DNA of 64,000 bases from Microbacterium sp. MYb54 (GTDB lineage Bacteria > Actinomycetota > Actinomycetes > Actinomycetales > Microbacteriaceae): positions 1 through 64,000 of the forward strand of contig NZ_PCPA01000001.1 in assembly GCF_002979515.1 (NCBI RefSeq), given 5' to 3'. This document shows, one piece after another, positions 62,413-64,000 of the stretch. Position numbers and translations under genes: made by a program. Positions within the stretch are counted from its first letter, which is position 1, and each line of letters begins with the position of its first letter. Under the pieces are notes generated by a model that ran no database searches, had not been told where the DNA came from, and worked only from the letters and a program-made list of their open reading frames with translations.

Positions 62413-64000
62413 TCAGTGCTCTTCGGGGTAAGGGACCGGCCAGCGCGAGTCCGGTACCGGCCAGCCGGCAGCACGCAGCGCTCGGCGGGCGAGCTCACGG
62501 GCCGAATACGGCGTGCGCATCCCGCGAATGTCGCGGTAATCCTGATGCCCAGGTCCCGCCCACAGGATCGCGTCGCCGTCGCCCACGAGTCCGACCGCGG
62601 TCACGATCGCGTTCTCGGGCGGTGAAGCCTCGTGGATCTCGGCGTCCGGGCGTACCTTGCGGGCGCTCTCGACCAAGGTCGCACGGATGGAAGCAGGATC
62701 CTCGAAACGTGGGTGGTGGTCTGTCACGACGAGGATGTCGCTGCCCTCCACGGCGGTGCGGGCCATGTCGAAACGTTTGCTCGCATCGCGATCGCCGTCG
62801 GCGCCGAACAGCATCAGCACCCGCCCGGGAGTCACTCGGCGGACAGCGGCAAGGGTCTTCTCGAACGCATCCGGGGAGTGCCCGAAGTCGACGAAGACCG
62901 CCGGTCCACGCTGTCCGGATACGAGTTGGGTGCGACCGGGAAGGTAGGCGCGGATGCCGCCGTCGCGGTTCAGCGCGTCGACGATGCGCTCCCACGTGTA
63001 GCCGCCCTCGAGGAGCATCACGATCGCCAGCGCGGCATTCGCGGCCATGTGGGGGCCGATGACCGGGACCGTGGTGGTGAGTGAGCCGCCAGGGCCGGTC
63101 ATCGTGAAGGTCGTGCCGGCTGCTCGCTCCTCATCGATGATGACGACCCAGTCCGCTGCGGCTGCGGCTGCGGGGTCAGCGGCGATCGAGGGGGTTCCGA
63201 CCGTGACGACCGGGATCTCGGAGCGTTCGACCACGATCGCACCTGAGGGAGAGTCGAGGCAGATGACACCGCGCTTTGCCCGATCCGGACGGAAGAGCGG
63301 AAGCTTCGCCTCGAAGTACTCCTCCATGTCGGCGTAGTCGTCGAGGTGATCGTGGCTCAGGTTGGTGAACCCGGCGACATCGAAGCGGATGCCGTCGACC
63401 CGGTGGCGCGAAAGGGCTTGTGCGCTGACTTCGACGGCCACTGCCTCGACGTCGCGCTCACGCATCAGGGCGAGAAGCGCGTGCATCTCGGAGGCTTCGG
63501 GGGTGGTCAGGCGGGAGACGATGACGTCGCCGGCGATGTGGCGCTCTGCGGTGGAGGAGAGACCGGTGACGACCCCGATCTGATCGAGGATCCCCTCCAG
63601 CAGATGGGAGACGCTGGTCTTCCCGTTCGTCCCGGTCGTCGCGAACAGCAGGGGCAGAGGATCCTCGGCGCCCGTCCCGTAGACCCAGGCGCTGAGATCG
63701 CCGAGTACGCCGCGAGGGTCGTCGACCACGATGATCGGCAGTCCCGCCGGCTCAGCGATGGCTGCGCCGGCCTCATCGGTGATGACAGCGACGGCGCCCT
63801 TCTCGGCGGCGGTGACGGCGAAGTCGGCACCGTGCCGGTTGACGCCCTGGATCGCGACGAACGCCTCACCGGGGCGGAGATCCGCAGTGGCGAGGGTGAT
63901 GCCGGAAAGGGCGATCCCGTCGACATCGCCGCGGATCGTGCGGGCGAATCGGGAAGCGAGTTCGGACAGCTCACGCCGGGGCGGGTTCGCGGGGCGGAGC
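62413..64000 (-). CDS. murE: UDP-N-acetylmuramoyl-tripeptide synthetase MurE, 5' end beyond the window
   Basis: The reading frame continues without a stop through 64000, so the gene is cut at the window edge; only a few N-terminal residues are missing, as the sequence there reads LRPANPPRRELSELASRF. It has Walker A ATTGTNGKTSVSHLL, the carbamylated-lysine region and the C-terminal ligase domain. The usual DAP-binding motif DNPR reads DHHPRFEDP. That fits a non-DAP third amino acid (lysine, ornithine, diaminobutyrate or homoserine), as in group B peptidoglycan of Microbacteriaceae. The GTG at 63729 is internal. Confidence 0.93.
   Translation of the reverse strand, partial: LRPANPPRRELSELASRFARTIRGDVDGIALSGITLATADLRPGEAFVAIQGVNRHGADFAVTAAEKGAVAVITDEAGAAIAEPAGLPIIVVDDPRGVLGDLSAWVYGTGAEDPLPLLFATTGTNGKTSVSHLLEGILDQIGVVTGLSSTAERHIAGDVIVSRLTTPEASEMHALLALMRERDVEAVAVEVSAQALSRHRVDGIRFDVAGFTNLSHDHLDDYADMEEYFEAKLPLFRPDRAKRGVICLDSPSGAIVVERSEIPVVTVGTPSIAADPAAAAAADWVVIIDEERAAGTTFTMTGPGGSLTTTVPVIGPHMAANAALAIVMLLEGGYTWERIVDALNRDGGIRAYLPGRTQLVSGQRGPAVFVDFGHSPDAFEKTLAAVRRVTPGRVLMLFGADGDRDASKRFDMARTAVEGSDILVVTDHHPRFEDPASIRATLVESARKVRPDAEIHEASPPENAIVTAVGLVGDGDAILWAGPGHQDYRDIRGMRTPYSARELARRALRAAGWPVPDSRWPVPYPEEH

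Overview
The window is one continuous high-GC stretch with dense, overlapping operons and frequent leaderless genes (a TANNNT-like -10 hexamer lying 12 to 7 bases before the start codon). It looks chromosomal and actinobacterial. Gene content (ArgS/LysA/Hom/ThrB/Rho/PrfA, an atp operon with a very short epsilon subunit, an LmeA-family protein, a MurE with an unusual specificity motif) fits Microbacteriaceae, most likely Microbacterium. I see no prophage, IS element, CRISPR array or plasmid signature. One tRNA gene, tRNA-Arg(CCG), is present.

Layout. 0-6.6 kb: a stress/acid-tolerance-like block with two DUF1254/DUF1214 paralogues, a DUF1269 membrane protein, a ClC-type chloride channel/antiporter and a glutamate decarboxylase. 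6.6-15.6 kb: a two-component system followed by three operons that look like a pathway making and transferring a sugar derived from methylthioadenosine (MTA): GT2, DUF2064 transferase and methyltransferase; then divergently a cytochrome-b-like/molybdopterin oxidoreductase fusion with a small membrane protein, and an MTA phosphorylase, NAD-dependent epimerase and polytopic membrane protein. All three operons carry the same 17-bp element at exactly the same distance from a leaderless start. This is the most interesting part of the window. 15.6-28 kb: transport and accessory genes (NhaA, CorA, a TetR/CocE pair with a clear shared operator, tRNA-Arg, an SGNH hydrolase, ArgS, an LmeA-family protein, two alpha/beta hydrolases flanking a TetR regulator, a BrkB-family protein).

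28-35 kb: core lysine/threonine genes lysA-hom-thrB, then rho and prfA. 35-41 kb: a segment between prfA and prmC, genes often found adjacent; it holds a citrate-type two-component system with a CitMHS transporter, a small four-helix membrane protein, and cysK-cysE. 41-51.3 kb: prmC, a Sua5/TsaC protein, a WecA-like phosphosugar transferase, an AtpI-like membrane protein and the complete ATP synthase operon atpBEFHAGDC, where atpB appears to start at CTG. 51.3-64 kb: YaaA, a proline-rich membrane protein, an aldo/keto reductase, a PP2C phosphatase, an EccC-like FtsK/SpoIIIE ATPase, asparaginase, OsmC, PlsC, a two-domain FKBP lipoprotein, Dxr, and the greater part of murE running off the right edge.

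All assignments come from reading the sequence and from family knowledge; no database search was run.
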